NCBI GenBank assembly: GCA_012656075.1
Contig: JAAKBF010000147.1
Location: forward strand, 24,905-88,904
Reading direction: 5' to 3'
DNA from: Phytophthora hibernalis
Taxonomy: Eukaryota; Oomycota; Peronosporomycetes; Peronosporales; Peronosporaceae
DNA length: 64,000 bases
The translations under genes were made by a program, and so were the position numbers. The notes beneath the pieces were generated by a model that worked only from the letters and a program-made list of their open reading frames with translations, ran no database searches and had not been told where the DNA came from. Positions 32,491 through 44,472 of the stretch are shown piece after piece (position 1 is the stretch's first letter; each line of letters begins with the position of its first letter).

Positions 32491-33560
32491 TCAGGAACTG
32501 TCGTGATCATGGCGGATGTGAGGCGTCGGGTGGATGCTGCTGTGGGTCTTGTAGCCCTTGAATGCTGCTGACCTCCAGCGACCATGTTGCTTTACAACTC
32601 CTTCGACACCGCTTCCAGGAAACCTGTTGCACCTCCAATTCAGAGCGAATGACACGAGATGATTGATGGCTCAATCTTGCATTCGACAACCGCCCAGCAG
32701 AGAGCTTTGGCAACTTTCTTGTCGGTCAACATGTGTTTCATTGACACGGAACACAGTGCAGCCGTCGGTGGCAGTCCAACTTCTTGGCATTCTTGAGGAG
32801 CAGCGCGGCCGCCAACACTGGACACAAGGCTTGGTCTTCGGATTTGCGCATCCTTCTCGTTGCGCCTATGCCTACTTGATCGGTTTTGCTGGCTCTTAGG
32901 TTAATTTTGACTTGGACTGCGCTGGTCGCGGACTCCGTTTGGTTTCCGTTGCTGTAGACAGACGTCGCGGACTTCGAGCACGTACGCATGACGGTGGCCT
33001 CCTTTGGTGAGGTACTCCGAGCTTCTTAGGAGAAAAAGAAGCCCAGCAGCGTAGCCCCAAGAAAAACTCGCTGTTTGGCGATCTTGAGGATAATTCCATT
33101 GCCGAGGGCGCGAAGCAGGTCGACTGTGACTCGTTGCCGACGGTGAGACGGGCGTCCGACGACGCGCTGCATGCCTTGTAAGACGAGCTAGTGATCAGGT
33201 TGGAGGACCGGAACGAATCCGCAGAAGGCGCGATGATACCAGCCAATATGGCTGATTTGGACTGGATGGTGCCGAGGGAGTTCGGTGTTCCGCTGAATGG
33301 ACGTGTCCAATTGAGCACCGCGAAGAGAGCGAGTCGTAATGATTGCTGGCGTGCATCGTAGCGTGGGAGCCAACGTGAGTAGCCGTATGCTGCACAAAAT
33401 CGAATCCACTGGTTCCAGGTTGACTGGTATTGTCGTCGCGAGCTGTCTGCGAGGGACGTATGCTGAAATGCGACAACGCCCGAGATAAACCTTGCGGTAC
33501 GCTGATCGGACGTAGACCTGTTGCCAAGACGACATGATGTTAGCCCACCGTGACAATGTT
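32491..33560 (-). pseudogene. tyrosine recombinase of the YR retroelement
   Basis: The N-terminal core-binding part reads SLADSSRRQYQSTWNQWIRF and LRLALFAVLNW; the catalytic part has LRSSEYLTKGGHRHAYV (first Arg region), LPPTAALCSVSMKHMLTDKK, CHSL-stop-IGGATGFLEA and HGRWRSAAFKGYKTHSS, which holds the Tyr nucleophile. The family's His-x-x-Arg box is interrupted at its Arg by TGA (32640-32642), one C-to-T step from CGA. Several frame changes also occur. The stop at 32491 ends the frame containing the Tyr. It would cut and rejoin circular cDNA at the target. Confidence 0.77.
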
Positions 33561-34150
33561 TTCCCAGACCAAGCGCGTGATCCCAAATCGGCCAAGTAGT
33601 TGGTCGCCCCTGCCAAATGTGAAGCGGACAGTCGAATGTTCCATTTTGCTTCCGCTGCACCGAGCACTCGATTGAGCTCCTGTGCGTACTCGTTCGAGCT
33701 GTAGAATTTGTTGATCCATGTCACTGCCGATTGATTGTCAATCCAGCAATGGATATGGATGGCGGCGGCATGTGAGGGGCCGGCTATCGATGGACCCCAC
33801 TCAAGCAGTGCTAGCACGGCGCTTAGTTGCTCGCGGACGTTGATCGTGAACTTGCTGACCATTATCAGTTTGGCTTCGTCCTCGTCGAAGCGGATGCGGA
33901 TGAACTGCCGGTGCGCTGGGCTGATGAAACAAAGACCAGCATCCGATCCGTCTATGACATGGACTCAATGTACAGGTGAATCTTCGCCGGAGGTAGAGCA
34001 CCAAAATACGCAGTTGTGACGCCGCGCAGACGACCATGCCGTAGGACGTGATCGAACCATTCGAGATCGTGTAGCGCACCCAGAGGTAGTGCGATTGACG
34101 CAAATTCTGGAGCCCATGTCCATACATCGACGATCCGTTGATACAGAGGC
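33561..34150 (-). pseudogene. RNase H of the YR retroelement
   Basis: The minus strand reads INVREQLSAVLALLEWGPSI, IHIHCWIDNQSAVTWINKFY and LSASHLAGATNYLADLGSRA, the acidic-residue pattern of the RNase H linked to DIRS-type RTs. Upstream HLYIESMS and MLVFVSSAHRQFIRIRF connect it to RT through frame changes. Confidence 0.75.
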
Positions 34151-35145
34151 TTAGCTGGCCGGAAGCAAGAGCACACATGACCAGCAGCTTGGACAGGTGG
34201 TTTTTGTACTCCGTTTTGCCTTGAGCATTGCGGCCACTCGTTTGCGGGCTTTGTTGATTTTGCTCCTTGGCATCGAGATTGTACCGGCCGTCGTGTCCCA
34301 TTCCAGGCCGATGGCGTTGAGGTTCGTTGACCACTCGCTAAACTTCTTCTCATTAATGGCGCGCGGTCCCAGCGTGGTCACCATGGAGGTCCGAATAGCA
34401 AGCTCACACAGCTCCATGCGTTCTGGCTCAGCGACCTCGATCAGAATGTGGTCGTCCACCCATTCATACGCGAAGAAAGGCGTGGTGACGTTGGACCTTG
34501 GGCGAAGTGGCTTGGGGCTTTTCCTGCGAAAAGGTATGAAATTGCGCCACCGAAAATGCCGTAATGAGCCGGCGAACCTGTCCACCCAAACGGCAGCGAG
34601 ATGTCGATGACAGCAGCGTGCTCGACCGCGAGCCGACCAACGAACCATCGGCTGACTGTCGGACTGACGTGAATGCGCCTGAATGCTCCTTTGACATCGC
34701 CCTTGAGCATCATGAAGGCCACATTTGGGTGAGTTGCGCAGAGCTCCTCAATGCGGCGTGCGAGAGCGCACACAGATGTGTAGCGAAGAGGCGGTTGACT
34801 GCTCGTGTGCGAATGGCTATTCGTGGGGGCTAGCTTCGGATGGGATAAGTCGTGGATGCCGCGAGCTTCCTCGCGCGGGTCGGAGTCGGACTTTGGCACA
34901 CACGCGAACGGGTTCAGGTCTACAAATCCCCAATCGAGCAGGATGTCCTCATCTACAACCATGTACGTGCCTGTGTCTTGACCATCTCGAATGCTTCTTC
35001 GTAGCGCGTTTGCCATTGTTCCTGCTGACTTGTGATTCCGCTGTTCGTCGTAGCCATTGATGACATTGGTGAAGAACTGGTGCGCCACGCCACTTCGTGC
35101 AGTTGCCATGATCGCGTCATGGTGCCGTATCCATGTAGAAGCCAA
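34151..35145 (-). pseudogene. reverse transcriptase of the YR retroelement
   Basis: Motifs in order: GIHDLSHPKLAPTNSHS, FMMLKGDVKGAFRRIHVSP (motif A), LPFGWTGSPAHYGIFGGAIS (motif B) and FFAYEWVDDHILIEVAE (motif C with both Asp residues present). Motif C lies in the frame of 34151-34648, the rest in 34441-35145, so one frameshift near 34490 separates them. The type is DIRS-like rather than Ty3-like. Confidence 0.8.
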
Positions 35146-35149
35146 TCGA

Positions 35150-37410
35150 GAAGGTCAGGTTTGAGCGCCGGGTTCGGTGGAGAGGAGCGTGTTTGACCTC
35201 GCCAGAAGAGAACAGCGTCGTCGAGAGATAGTTGTGCTGCACGAATATAATGGGATAGAGCTCGCTGTTGATCCGCATCTACGGCAAATACTGGTAGTCC
35301 GTCGACGATCGCCGGTTGTGTTGGTGGTTTGGGCAGCTTTATCCCATGGCGTAGATACTCGGCTGACTGCGCGGCGCGCCTCTCGTTCTCAAACTGTTGC
35401 AACTCACTGTCGAGTTGGACGACGATGTCGTTCAGCATAGACTTTGCGATGCTGCAAGGGTCTCGGTCACCGGTTGACGTCAAGCCAGATCGCGACGCAG
35501 CCCGCCCAAATGCCTGAGCACAATCGAAGGGACTTCAACGTTGGTTGCGTGCGAGCGCGAGCAGCGATGTTCGTCGAATCGGCAGTCGCGTGCGGACAAG
35601 AACTTCATGCACAGAGCGCGGTTTTGACTCGGGGATCGCCGCAAGGACGTCGGCGGGGTCGAATGCGTGGATGTCGGTGCCTGCTGAGATGGTGACACCC
35701 ATGCACGTGCTGACTGGCCAAAACGTATCGTCCGAGGTCCTATTGTTGATCCGCTCGCGCACTACTGCCGTTGGACTCGAATGCGGTTATCTTGGCCGAC
35801 GAAAGCGAGTACAGTAGACCTTGCAGCTCGTGATCCGTGAGCGTAAGGCGCTGTAAAACTTCAGCACGAGGACAACCACCGGTGTTGATGTCATCGGCAG
35901 TGCTGCGGTGAAATTTTTCGAAGATGGAGTCAAACCAGACCGCGACTGAGCGGATGTCCTCGGGTGTCCAGCCCTCGTAGTCCTCGAGCTCATCACAGAA
36001 GGACCGCGCGTGGCTGACGATGCGTTGAGCATGGCAGTCGAAAAGGCTGTGACGTACGTCGAGAGCACCATGAAGCACTCATGGAGGTCTGAAAGGGTAG
36101 CTTCATTGGCTAGTTTTGGCAGATCCACCTTGGGCGAGAAGTTGGACATGTTCACGCGACCTTCCTGGTGCCATTTACTGCACTCAGCTGTGTTGAACCG
36201 CTTGAAACGCACTGAGAGGCCGCGGACACCAAACTGAAGTCTAATAGTCGACCAAGGATGGCAGGGTGTGGCTGAAACTTGAAAGCACGCGCAGATAAAG
36301 CAAGCCCAACAAAATCTGCGGAGTCCTTACCTTGATGTTGCGGTGCGGTAATCGTACGATGGATGATTTGTTGCAAGTGCGTTGGGCGGAATTCGTGTCA
36401 CGCACCGTGGCGATCGGGCGGTGCGACTGCAGGGACAATATCGGATTCAGATAGGAGGTTGGGTTGGTTGGCGCTGATGTGGCGACGTTCGGCGTAGTAG
36501 CGAAGTAGCACAGGGTCGTCCGCCACTGACGCCAAAATCTTTGCTTCCGCAGCGTGATCCACAGCGACCCGACGGCACTTCGGCGTCGGCACCTTGTTCT
36601 CCTCACTTGAGCATATATTATTGTCGTTGGATGCGTCATCGCGTAGCCCTTCGCCGAGACGGATCCGAGACGCGTTTCCTTCGCCGTTGGTTGGCGCAGC
36701 GGTTTCAGCGCGAGAAGCCACACGTCTACGCTTGGTTTGACGCACCAGAGGTGGCGAAATCAATCGCGGTGAGTCGGCCGCCAACTCGGGTGCATCTCTC
36801 GGGTCGTGGTAAAGTGTCGCCGAGCTTGATGTTGCGCGGACGCCGGTTCCCACCATCGTCGTAGAAGCCAAAGTCGATCGCGTGTTGAATGCTTGTGGTC
36901 GACTGGTATCCAGTTTGCGAATACACCCATCGTACAACTGACTTCCCAGTTGGAAATTCGTCGGGGTCGATAATGTCAGAGAGTAGTGCGCTGATTCGTC
37001 GTGTCCGTTTGACTTGGTTGGTGCCAAGAAGCCGATCGAGAATGACACCATGCATCTCGGCGAGGCGATCGTCGTCGTAATTAGTGGCAGATAGCTCCGC
37101 CCGCCCAAGCATGGCACAAATCGCAGGAGCGATCTCCGAAAATGTTATCCTTCGGGACGATGAGCGTCTGTACATCTGATGTACGACGACATGGTCGTAA
37201 TCGTAGTCAACAACTTGGCCGTACCTAACCTTGTATTGTCGGCGTGCCACAACCGGACGGCGGTAGTTCGCCTGCACCCGCGCCGTTAGCCTCGTCAACA
37301 GGCACGGCGCGTCGCGCAGCTACCGCTAGCGGCACACTGACGATCGCATGGCTCGACAAGGTCACATTTACGTCGCTTTTGTCGCTAGCCGGATCCGGGC
37401 TGGTCACCAC
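35150..37410 (-). pseudogene. gag-like ORF1 region of the YR retroelement
   Basis: Overlapping minus-strand fragments (34953-35483, 35535-36078, 36398-37117, 36726-37298, 37225-37410) read as one decayed basic/acidic protein: RITFSEIAPAICAMLGRAEL, DFGFYDDGGNRRPRNIKLGD, LRYYAERRHISANQPNLLSE and LSHYIRAAQLSLDDAVLFWR. No catalytic motif is visible. Its place before RT suggests a gag-like structural protein. Confidence 0.5.
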
Positions 37411-37662
37411 GCCGTACAGTGGGCCATCCGATGTCTTCTGGGAAGAGAAGGATGTGACTGCTTGTCATCTCGGTTGTTGGTTGACGTAGTGTTCGGGCTG
37501 GTTGTACTTGCGAACGGAAACTTCGAAAGTGAGTTGTAGCTTCGGACTGCTGCGGACTCAGGGTAGTCTGCGAGATGATTGGACGATGGAGCTCCACTGC
37601 CATCGGTGGCTGTTGTAGCATCTGCTGGCTCTCCCCGAAAACGCGTTTTCCGTGTGCTTCAC

Positions 37663-37919
37663 TATTGTTGTCTTGGCCAAAGTTGTATGTATGAATAACC
37701 GTCGGACGGAGCGGCAAATCAAAAGTGAGTGCCGTCCCCAGCTCTTCATCCGGTTGGGTTCTCTTTTCCTTTGTTGGCTGTGGTTGCCATTCAATAACAT
37801 CTCTTAAGCTCAGTATACTTATAGTAATACCAAGTTCTAACCAAATGGCATCTGTTTCTAACTAAGATTAGAAACCAGATTTGTTTACCAAAAGTTGGTA
37901 CTTAACCTTAACTACAACA
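37663..37919 (-). repeat. 3' LTR of the copia element
   Basis: 257 bp; on the minus strand begins TGTTGTAGTTAAGG and ends CAAGACAACAATA. It matches 42870-43117 except for an extra segment of about 9 bp near 37902-37911 and scattered substitutions. Confidence 0.92.
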
Positions 37920-38664
37920 CTCCCACACAAGAGACGCACAACCGATACGCTCAAGCGATACTTGCTTCGAACTAGAAAATCTACTCTAAAGAATCTCTTA
38001 GCATACGTCTTATGTATATATAGTTAGCTTAACACCAGCATTATCATGCATGGAGAAAGGGGGCCGCAAAAACTATAATGGTATACCCTTTTGACCCATT
38101 TGACCCATTTAATCGACACTCATGTCACCTGTAGCTGTACTCATCAAAAAATGGCTTATACGTTTTACGTAGTGGTCTCTTATCAATGCAGCCTAGAAAC
38201 TCGTTGACTTATTCGCATAACTTTTATTGAGGCTGCAAACGTAGCTCTTGTCTGACGGTCTTATTGTACCTAAACTTATCTTATGATGGGCAACTCTTAC
38301 AAATCAAATCAAAGTGTTAAGTCAATTTATTAACACGATGTGAAGTGCCACGTTATCGACGTCGTCTACGAAGAGGAGGGGTTGTGAGACTTAGCTTGCC
38401 TGCGTATTTCCTTTACAGTTGTTGGCTTCAAGATTTCTCACCCCCATAAGCTCTCGTAGCTTGCAGAATTGTACTTGGGGCAGTGCCTTTGTCAATGCAT
38501 CTACTACCATATATGGTATTACAGTACGTAATGTCGATACGATCACTTTCATATACTTCACGGCCATTTAAGTATCTCGTCTCTCTGTGCTTAGTCGACG
38601 AATGACTAGCAGGATTCTTAACTATACTTATTGCTGCTGTATTGTCGCACCAACAATAAATTGG

Positions 38665-39480
38665 CTACTTTTGTTGCAATCCTAGTTCCTTTAAGAGCAG
38701 CCATAACCATTCGCTTTCCTTTACACCCTCACTTACGGCAACTAATTCAGCCTGTGCTGTGTGCAAACTGACCATATCTTGTCTACAACTCTTCCAAGAG
38801 ACACATGCATCAGCGAGTATTGACACGTAACCAGTAACTGATTTACGATCCTCATTAGCATTTGCGAAGCTCGCATCTGTGTATAGTTCATAAACTACCT
38901 CTTTGTTAGTTCCTTCATATACTAACCCATACATCGATGTTCCTTTCAGATACTTAAGTACTCTCTGTGCAGGTCTCCAATGAGACTTATTATAACAAGA
39001 GATGAATTTACTTAATTCTCTTACAGCATTTGCAATATCAGGTCTAGTTCCTCTAACCAGATACATGAGAGAGCCTACCAGTCCACGGTAGTCATACGGC
39101 TGTGCTGCAATAGCTTCAGCGCTGAGATTTGTCTCTTTTTCTAATGTAATACTTGCTGCTTGAGGAGAAGCTACTATTGAGCAGTCCATCATATCAAACT
39201 TTTCTAGCAAGTCTAGAATATACTTATGTTGCGATAGGCTGAGTTGCTTACGAGCTCTATCTCTTCTGATCTCCATTTTCAACAGATAATGGACCTCTCC
39301 AAGGTCTTTCATTTTAAAGCGTTCTGACAACTTTGCCTTAATTTCATTTACAGCTGATAGCCTTGAGCCAGCAATGGTTAAGTCATCAACATATACACAT
39401 TTAAGATGACGTCGGTTTCTCCATTAACCTCCCACTTTTCTTGTACAGACAGTATTCCTTGTTGCATCTAGAAATACCTA
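38665..39480 (-). pseudogene. copia RT C-terminal part and RNase H
   Basis: The YVDD catalytic box is present (minus strand, near 39390, KCVYVDDLTIAGSR) but out of frame with the following ORF, which starts MSERFKMKDLGEVHYLLKME and includes LSQHKYILDLLEKFDMMDCS, YRGLVGSLMYLVRGTRPDIA, ELYTDASFANANEDRKSVTG and LHTAQAELVAVSEGVKESEW, the copia RNase H acidic residues. Confidence 0.9.
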
Positions 39481-40514
39481 ATGACTCCAAAAAGGTGTGC
39501 AGCACCCTGTACCAAATTCGGGGCACCTGTTTCAGTCCATATAGGCTCTTAAATAGCTTACAGACTTTGCCATTATGACGTTGCCGAAATTCAAGGTGGA
39601 ACCATATATATATCCTCTAATAGTTCCCCATTTAGAAACGCAGTTGACACATCCATTTGGTGGATGTGGAAATCCTCTATTGCCGCAATTGCGAGCTCTA
39701 ATCTCAATGACTCATATTGAGAATATCTCGCCGTAGTCAACTCCAAATCGCTGTGTATTTCCCATTACCACTAGTCGCGCTTTAAATCGTTCTACAGATC
39801 CATCTGCATGACTAAAACCCAGTGACAGCCTAATGCCTTGCGTCCTATGGGTAGATCAACCATTTTCCATGTCTTATTTTCTAAGAGGGCCTGATTATCA
39901 ACCTCTAATGCACCGAGCCATGATTCCCGGTATGGCCCTGCTAATGCCGCTTTTAGTGATTTCGGAATTGGGATACGAGTCCTGCTAACTGTGACCCCTA
40001 AAATTGGGTTTATTGTTACTTCATATCCACTTAGTCTTGGGCTTCGTCGCCTCTTACGCAATGCACGTGGCTTATCGTGGTGTTCCACACAGCTAATATC
40101 CTTTTGTGTGTCTATTAACATTTCGGTTGAAATTGACCTTTCTGAAACCTGAGAAGACGAATCGTCACTATGACTAACATCCGACTTCTCATCCTCATCA
40201 CACTGAGTGACATCAGTTCCCACAGCTCCCACACTTGGAGTTGGCGGGTCTTTAGACGGGTTATCTTTGCCACTTATGCACGCTCTTATATCTTCCTTTT
40301 CTTTAGAGGTTAGCGCATGGTTCCTGTTTGGAAACGACCTGGCTATCACAGCCGACTGATCACCTGTATCAAACTTAACACTTCGAGCTACCAATAATAC
40401 ATTGTTGACAGTATCAAGCAATCTGTAGCCCTTATAATCGTTTGCAAGACCGAAGAACTTGCATTCTAAACCTCTTGAGCTCAATTTCTTATTTTTAGGA
40501 TATGAGCATAACAT
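39481..40514 (-). pseudogene. copia integrase tail and RT N-terminal part
   Basis: The ORF at 39792-40514 contains CKFFGLANDYKGYRLLD (end of the integrase region), an acidic Ser-rich linker, and RESWLGALEVDNQALLENKT with LPIGRKALGCHWVL, the start of the copia RT (RVT_2). The segment 39481-39790 continues the RT fingers and palm in broken frames. Confidence 0.85.
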
Positions 40515-41316
40515 ACACTTCCCCGTATTTGAAGTATATTGCCATCCGGCTTTTTACCATGTAATGCTTCGTAGGGCGAAGTGTTTCCAAGCCTAGAAGT
40601 TGGAATTGTATTCGACGCTTCAACGGCGTATTTTATTGCCTCTGGCCACCAGAGTGCTGGCATAGCCGCTGTTAGAAGTGAACTTCTTACTTGTCTCATT
40701 AATGTCTGATGGCAGCGCTCCGCGCTCCCATGCTCTTCTTGACATTCTACATTTGATTTCTCAAAACTGATACCTTTCGACTGCAGAAATGTCCTCATCT
40801 TTTGATTGACAAATTTTGTACCGCCATCACTTCTTATCCTCTTTATTTTATAGTGATGCTGTTTTTGTAGTAGCAGTATGAGGTTAACCACATGACTGTA
40901 AACCTCTTTGTAGACCTCATCACAAATAGCCACTTGTACGACGTTGCATCGTCCACAATTGCTAACGTGTACTGATAACCATATCCACCATAGTTACCGT
41001 TTACTTTAATCTTTCCCATAGTGTCCATGTGCAATGGCTGCTTAGACCGTGTCCCTATTTTATTTCCATATGACATACGTGTCGAGTTTGCAACTTAGCA
41101 AGTCGCACAGAAGAAAGGAATATCTTTTAGCTCATTCTGAGGTATATGAGGAATTCCTTCAACCAACTTATGAGAAAATATTGCTAATAGTCTGGCACTG
41201 TGAACGTGGCCTAGTCTAAGATGCCACTTTTGCATCAAAGCAATTTTCTGTGTTTCTGTAAAGCTCTTGCTTACGGTTTGCACCTTAATCTGCCTGGAAG
41301 AGGGCAGGTAATACAC
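40481..41316 (-). pseudogene. copia integrase
   Basis: The GAG-pre-integrase zinc module (WHLRLGHVHSARLLAIFSHK to PFFCATC) is followed by the core: QPLHMDTMGKIKVNGNYGGY with LAIVDDATSYKWLFVM, then RSDGGTKFVNQKMRTFLQSK and EEHGSAERCHQTLMRQVRSS, giving the D, D and E residues. Two frame changes occur, near 40900 and 41090. Confidence 0.88.
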
Positions 41317-41974
41317 CGCCCCTTTTGCACAACAGCAAATAAAAGCTGTCCTTTCTTATTGAAGAAATACAACCCCCATCCTGAGATTGAATGTGATTAT
41401 ACCCTTGCTTAGCGAGATGACAAGCACTAATTAAATTGCTCCCACATTCTTTGTCAAACGCAATGTTCTTAATCTTTAGACCGATAGACTTATTGAAAGG
41501 ACTTGCAACATGCATTTGTATTGGGCCAGTTAGAGAGGTTTCCGATGTGCTACCGTTACCATACTCAAACCTATGACTCGAACCTTTGTGTAGCGATTTG
41601 AACCAGCCTTTGTCTGGGCTTATTCCAAATCCAGCCCCTGTATCAAAAATCCACAGATCATCCGTAACTGTTAGTCGACGTAACCAACTCAAATAAGTAC
41701 CATATCGTTTACGTACCGAGGAGTCGATTTCACCAAAGCTCTTCAAACAGCCTCCGTCGCCATCTTCCGACTCCTCTTTCTCCGAAGCCGAAAGGCTGCA
41801 TTCTTCTTCCATTTCGACATCCGTTGGCTGTTCATGCGTCCTTTGCTTCTTGGCTACCCGCTGCACCGTAGCAATATTCTTGGGGTAGCTTGAGGCCAGT
41901 TTGGATTGTTGAGCATCCATATTCGTGCGGAAGAGCGGTCCACCTTCACGATTGGGGTCGCGGTCAGCCTTCAT
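41285..41974 (-). pseudogene. copia protease
   Basis: A Lys/Glu-rich lead (KNIATVQRVAKKQRTHEQPT) is followed by DDLWIFDTGAGFGISPDKGW with the aspartic-protease DTG(A) active site, and by KNIAFDKECGSNLISACHLA. A retroviral-type protease that would cut the polyprotein. The ORF itself is open but lies in a broken element. Confidence 0.87.
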
Positions 41975-42854
41975 ACGCTCGCACTGAACCTTCTGATGTC
42001 CTTTCTTGAAGCAATAGAAGCACCCCTAGTCCTGAACATTGGTGCTTCCGTCCGATGCTTCGAGTCGTAACCGCGCGCAGCCCGGTCACTCTTGACGTTA
42101 TTGATGCGCGTCACCGACGTCGCATTACCAGATCCGGTGATAATCTTCTTGGACCTGTCACCGAATAGCTTGTTCAACGCGATCTCCACCTTTTCTGCAC
42201 TGAAAGCATCCTCCGAAAGATCAATCGACGACGCCCAGATTTCACTTGGAAGCTGCGCCAAAACTTGCACGCACATCATCGTCTCCGTCATCATCTCCTT
42301 TTCGAGAAGCTTCTTCTACTTCCGATTCACCTCGTTCCGCGCTTGGTTCAGCAGCGAGAACAGAGTCATGGCGTCTTTCCAATTCGAGTTGAGAATCCGA
42401 TTCCAACGGTTCGTCAACGACACCAATCCTCCAGCGTCACCGAGCGCGAACTTGCGCTCGAGATGCTGCCAAATGTCGCACACCTCCAGGTTCCTCACAT
42501 CGTCTTGCAAGGACGACAGGAACGAGTTGGGGAGGGTCGAATTAAGGACGTGACGTATTGCTGCATCCGCCTTGCGCCATACCACGATCTCCTGCGCAAT
42601 CCCAATTGCTCATCAGGAGGAGCTGCGTTCACGTCTACATCCGTCAGACGTGGCGGCGTGGACTCCAGGAAGTCGCGCATAGCAACCTTCGGCTCCGGTT
42701 GACCGGTTTCGAGAAGCCGATTCTCGACGTCCAGGTCCAACTGGGCCACGTGCGTGAGCAGCTTGTCTTTCCAAGTAGCATACTCAATTTGTCGGCCTGA
42801 GAACTTTTCAAGGCCGACGTGCACGGTCTTCCCTTGCTTGGTCAAGACACTCAT
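41971..42854 (-). pseudogene. copia gag
   Basis: The start at 42854 (MSVLTKQGKTVHVGLEKFSG, YATWKDKLLTHVAQL) lies 15 bases after the 5' LTR. It continues through three frames: TLPNSFLSSLQDDVRNLEVC and WQHLERKFALGDAGGLVSLT (UBN2-type gag), then VLAQLPSEIWASSIDLSEDA. A CCHC-like zinc knuckle is recoverable near 41990 in another frame. Confidence 0.85.
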
Positions 42855-42869
42855 CCGAAATATCTGAAA

Positions 42870-43117
42870 TATTGTTGTCTTGGCCGAAGTTGTATGTATG
42901 AATAACCGTCAGACGGAGCGGCAAATTCAAAAGTGAGTGCCGTCCCCAGCTCTTCATCCGGTTGGGTTCTCTTTTCCTTTGTTGGCTTTGGTTGCCATTC
43001 AATAACATCTCTTAAGCTCAGTATACTTATAGTAATACCAAGTTCTAACCAATTGGCATCTGTTTCTAACTAAGATTAGAAACCAGATTTGTTTACCAAA
43101 AGTTGGTACCTACAACA
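42870..43117 (-). repeat. 5' LTR of the copia element
   Basis: 248 bp; on the minus strand begins TGTTGTAGGTACC and ends AGACAACAATA, followed directly by the leader TTTCAGATATTTCGG and the gag start. Confidence 0.92.
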
Positions 43118-43350
43118 TTCACACAAAACCGACCCTTCGCTCGCGATAGAACCTCCGCTCGAGGGTCGCGTCGAGCAGCAGTTTGAGCAAAGTGGGAAGC
43201 CAGGGTGACCACAAGGCTTGGCTCGCAGACAGCGAGTCTCAGGTGAGCTCGGTGATGGGCCCACTTCCGCAAAATAGTATCCATAGCTGCTGGCGTCCAC
43301 AGCTCACCGTACTGCGTATGCAACCAGAACAAACTCTTTATTTCCCCGCA
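43118..43350 (-). pseudogene. displaced upstream piece of the YR retroelement (tentative)
   Basis: Open minus-strand sequence (RKWAHHRAHLRLAVCEPSLV, AEVLSRAKGRFCVN) runs to the copia target site, and after removing copia and one TTCAC it continues in an open frame into 37657 and below (VFGESQQMLQQPPMAVELHR). It may be the start of ORF1 or the element's 5' untranslated region. Confidence 0.4.
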
Positions 43351-43629
43351 TCAGCGGCCCCGTTAACTGGCGCTGGAGAGCAGCCGTCGTTCCTATTGTC
43401 CTGCAGCCAGGGTTGTAGAACTGGGGTTTTGATTAATGGAATAATGGAATATTGGGGCAATCCACCCCGCCAAAAGAAAAATGGATTTACCTAACTGATT
43501 TTTAATAGTACTATTTAAAGTAAATAGTCATTTGAAAATGCTATTTTTTAAATATTAGCACTAAACTACTGATAAACAGTAACGATTTTCAGAATTGCCC
43601 CTAAAGCAATCACCCACGTCAACTATTGC

Positions 43630-44113
43630 CAATCACGCGGCGCGTGGTGGGCACCTTGACATGGCCCTTGGATAGCTGCCAACCGTAGCGAGGGCTGTAG
43701 TCCGTCGACAATGGATTGGACAGAGAAAGCGGCCATTTTGAAGTGGTAAAATGGCTGCACGAAAATCGGTCGGAAGGCTGCACAACAACAGCGATGAATG
43801 GCGCTGCGAAGAATGGCCACCTCGATGTGGTAAAGTGGCTGCACGAAAATCGTTCGGAAGGATGCACGGCGGACGCTATGGACTCGGCGGCATGTTATTG
43901 TCATCATGAAGTGTTGAAATGGTTACACGAAAACCGATCGGAAGGATGTACGATGGGCGCATGGACGTGATTCAGATCCTGTATGCGAATCGCAGTGAAG
44001 GCGGCACAGCGATGGCAAGTGCAAACGCTGATCAATACAGACAATCGGCAGTACTGGAATGGTTTGAGGAGCAGAATATCGACCTGCCCATTCCAGGACA
44101 AGAGGCGGATTGA
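43630..44113 (+). pseudogene. ankyrin-repeat protein fragment
   Basis: Three to four near-identical ankyrin repeats of about 33 residues are visible: KNGHLDVVKWLHENRSEGCT, HFEVVKWLHENRSEGCTTTA and a degraded HHEVLKWLHENRSEGCT, then in another frame GRMDVIQILYANRSEGGTAM and the tail VLEWFEEQNIDLPIPGQEAD. The first repeat (43630-43730) has stops. Oomycetes have many such proteins. This piece lacks a start and shifts frame near 43950, so it is a remnant of a longer gene. Confidence 0.8.
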
Positions 44114-44472
44114 ATCAATGAGCAAGTGCAGCAGAGTAGGTGTTATTGTTGCTGAGCTCTTGAGCAGATTCCTGTATTAGTGATGAAGGTCCATCAGTTG
44201 AGCTAATGAATTAAGACAATGAAAAACGGTATTTACTTGCTTCGGAGGTGTCTAACCAAGTTGCAATGTGCTCTACGTGTGCATTGACTCGCCAGCACTC
44301 CGCTCAACTGGATTTGGCGACACCGCAAAGTACAACACGTTGAAGCTGTACATGAGGGTAGATCCTATCTGCATTTTGTCCAATCGTGGCGACCTGCACC
44401 CAGCCGTTCAAGCTTTTTTTGCACAGTCTCACTTAGTCGACGTAGCATACACACTGTAACCTCTGCCAGAGC
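44114..44472. other. intergenic upstream of the PH-domain gene
   Basis: No gene recognised. The last 100 bases contain pyrimidine-rich and TCTCACTTAG sequence but no clear initiator. Confidence 0.5.

Larger units (their letters stand above)
32491..37410 (-). mobile_element. tyrosine-recombinase retroelement (DIRS/Ngaro-like)
   Basis: The order on the minus strand is gag-like region, RT, RNase H and tyrosine recombinase, which separates this element from LTR elements that use a DDE integrase. Its 5' part is probably continued at 43118-43350 beyond the nested copia element. Split or inverted terminal repeats could not be defined by eye. Every domain carries stops or frame changes. Confidence 0.75.
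37663..43117 (-). mobile_element. Ty1/copia retrotransposon, LTR to LTR, 5455 bp
   Basis: Two LTRs bound gag, protease, integrase, RT and RNase H in copia order on the minus strand. The direct repeat TTCAC flanks the element at 37658-37662 and 43118-43122 as a 5-bp target duplication. Base composition is clearly more AT-rich than the gypsy elements. Numerous frameshifts inactivate it. It sits inside the YR retroelement or its upstream sequence. Confidence 0.93.
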
